14,226 nt of DNA, from NCBI GenBank assembly GCA_029977305.1, contig JAPOLF010000029.1, positions 1-14,226 of the forward strand, in the 5' to 3' direction. Source of the stretch: a bacterium (GTDB lineage Bacteria; Chloroflexota; Chloroflexia; Thermomicrobiales; UBA6265). The notes below the pieces were generated by a model. It searched no databases. It was not told the DNA's origin and saw nothing but the letters and a program-made list of their open reading frames with translations. Below, piece by piece: positions 13,153-14,226 of the stretch. The position numbers and the translations under genes are program-made. Position 1 is the first letter of the stretch; each line of letters starts with the position of its first letter.

Positions 13153-14226
13153 ATGATCAGCATCCTGCAAGCAAAGAAGTTGGGACGCCTCTCGGGGTCG
13201 TGGATTGCCCCGAACATCACCGCTGGCTTGGTGGTGGCCGCGGTGGCGCTGCCGCTCTCCCTGGCGTACGCGATCGCCTCGGGGATGCCGCCGCAGGTCG
13301 GCATCTACACGACGATGATCATGACCTTCCTCGGGTCGTTGTTCGGCGGCAGCATGCTGCTGATCTCCGGACCGGCCCCGGCGCTGATCACCATTTTGGC
13401 GGGGATCTCGGCGACCGACGGCCCCGATGCGGTGGTGCTCACGGCGCTGATCGCCGGAGTCATCCTGCTGATCATGGGGTTGGTGAAATTCGGGCTCGTG
13501 ATGCGCTTCATCCCGGAGCCGGTGGTGCTCGGGTTCGTGGTCGGCGTCGCGTTCATTGTCGCGATGAGCGCGTTCCCGTACTTCACCGGCGTCCCGAAGC
13601 CGCACGGGCTGGCCAACCACGAGAAGTTGATCGAACTCGGCCAGCACATCTCGGAGGCCTACTGGCCGACCATGATCATGGGCGTCTCGGCTCTGCTGAT
13701 CATGATTCTCTTCCAGACGGTGAAGCCGTTGAAGCGGATACCGGGGCCGCTGGTCGTGCTGGTGCTCGGGATCATCGTCATGAAGACCCTGCAGCCGGAG
13801 GGCGTCGCCACCATCGGCACGCAGTTCAAGGGGATCCCCCAAGGGCTCCCGACCTTCACCCTGCCGGAGGTGTCGTTTTCGCGGGTGATCGGCTTGATCG
13901 TGCCGGGGTTCACGGTGGCGTTCGTCGCATCGCTCGAGACGCTACTCGCCGCGAAGGTCGGTGACGGCCTCTCGGGCACCAAGCACCTCCCTGATCAGGA
14001 ATTGAAAAGCCAAGGCATTGCCAACATCGTCTGCTCGCTCTTCGGGGCGATGCCGGGCGCGGGCAGTGTCAGCCGGACGGCCACCTCACTGAAGAGCGGC
14101 GGCTCGTCGCCGGTTGCCGGCATCACGCTGGCGGTGACGCTGGCGATCATCCTGCTCCTGCTCGCGCCGCAGGCGGCGGACGTGCCGATGGCCGTGATCG
14201 GGGCGATCCTGATGATGGTGGCGTGG
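13153..14226 (+). CDS. SulP-family anion transporter, second tandem copy, truncated by window end
   Basis: The frame opens at ATG 13153 behind GGGGAG and stays open for 358 codons to the last base of the window, so the C terminus (and any STAS domain) is not visible. It aligns with the preceding SulP protein without a single gap over all 358 residues. By my count 26 of 50 residues are identical in 11-60, and both reach VAW at 356-358. Shared blocks are VALPLSLAYAIASG (31-44), GTKHLPDQELKSQG (275-288) and SRTATSLKSGG (307-317). It differs at key places: GPAPAL replaces GPTGAF at 73-78, and A266 replaces S266 after E262. The two genes are probably co-transcribed and arose by tandem duplication, with divergence in specificity or coupling. 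Confidence 0.9.
   Translation, partial: MISILQAKKLGRLSGSWIAPNITAGLVVAAVALPLSLAYAIASGMPPQVGIYTTMIMTFLGSLFGGSMLLISGPAPALITILAGISATDGPDAVVLTALIAGVILLIMGLVKFGLVMRFIPEPVVLGFVVGVAFIVAMSAFPYFTGVPKPHGLANHEKLIELGQHISEAYWPTMIMGVSALLIMILFQTVKPLKRIPGPLVVLVLGIIVMKTLQPEGVATIGTQFKGIPQGLPTFTLPEVSFSRVIGLIVPGFTVAFVASLETLLAAKVGDGLSGTKHLPDQELKSQGIANIVCSLFGAMPGAGSVSRTATSLKSGGSSPVAGITLAVTLAIILLLLAPQAADVPMAVIGAILMMVAW

Noticed and set aside
1..14226. CRISPR arrays, tRNA or rRNA genes, insertion sequences, attachment sites
   Set aside because: No regularly spaced repeats, cloverleaf signatures, rRNA-like sequence, transposase motifs or terminal inverted repeats were seen; nearly all the DNA is accounted for by housekeeping and transporter genes.

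Overview
This is a GC-rich bacterial chromosomal window, with strong G/C preference at third codon positions and AGGAGG-type ribosome binding sites repeatedly placed 7 nt from the start. It carries a nearly complete pentose phosphate pathway gene cluster. I cannot fix the phylum from sequence alone. The pairing of zwf with the assembly gene opcA, the long (about 365 aa) transaldolase, and the NPLR...APC leader of Zwf all resemble actinobacterial, cyanobacterial and some Chloroflexota-type pathways. Nothing points to recent transfer: no transposases, integrases, tRNAs, CRISPR arrays or phage genes are visible.

Layout, left to right. (1) 32-1237, minus strand: a TerC/Alx-family membrane protein (probable metal exporter) behind a well-formed promoter, a yybP-ykoY (manganese) riboswitch and an overlapping intrinsic terminator. 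Together these form a readable transcriptional ON switch. (2) 1302-7304, minus strand, transcribed in the order gnd, zwf, opcA, pgl, rpiA: both oxidative dehydrogenases, the lactonase, the G6PDH assembly factor and ribose-5-phosphate isomerase. (3) 7461-7935: a lone 99-codon gene for an unusual Gly/Ala/Asn/Asp-rich acidic protein, bracketed by two strong intrinsic terminators. (4) 7997-11209, minus strand, tkt then tal: the non-oxidative branch. (5) 11210-11464: a divergent control region. (6) 11465-14226, plus strand: two tandem SulP-family anion transporters, the second cut by the window end.

Functionally, zwf, pgl and gnd convert glucose-6-phosphate to ribulose-5-phosphate with two NAD(P)H. 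OpcA is expected to act on Zwf, and rpiA, tkt and tal redistribute the pentose phosphates. Only ribulose-phosphate 3-epimerase is missing here. The terminators imply that tkt-tal, the 99-aa gene and gnd-rpiA are at least three transcription units, although all lie on one strand.

The least explained element is the 99-aa low-complexity protein. The best-resolved regulatory element is the riboswitch/terminator ahead of terC.
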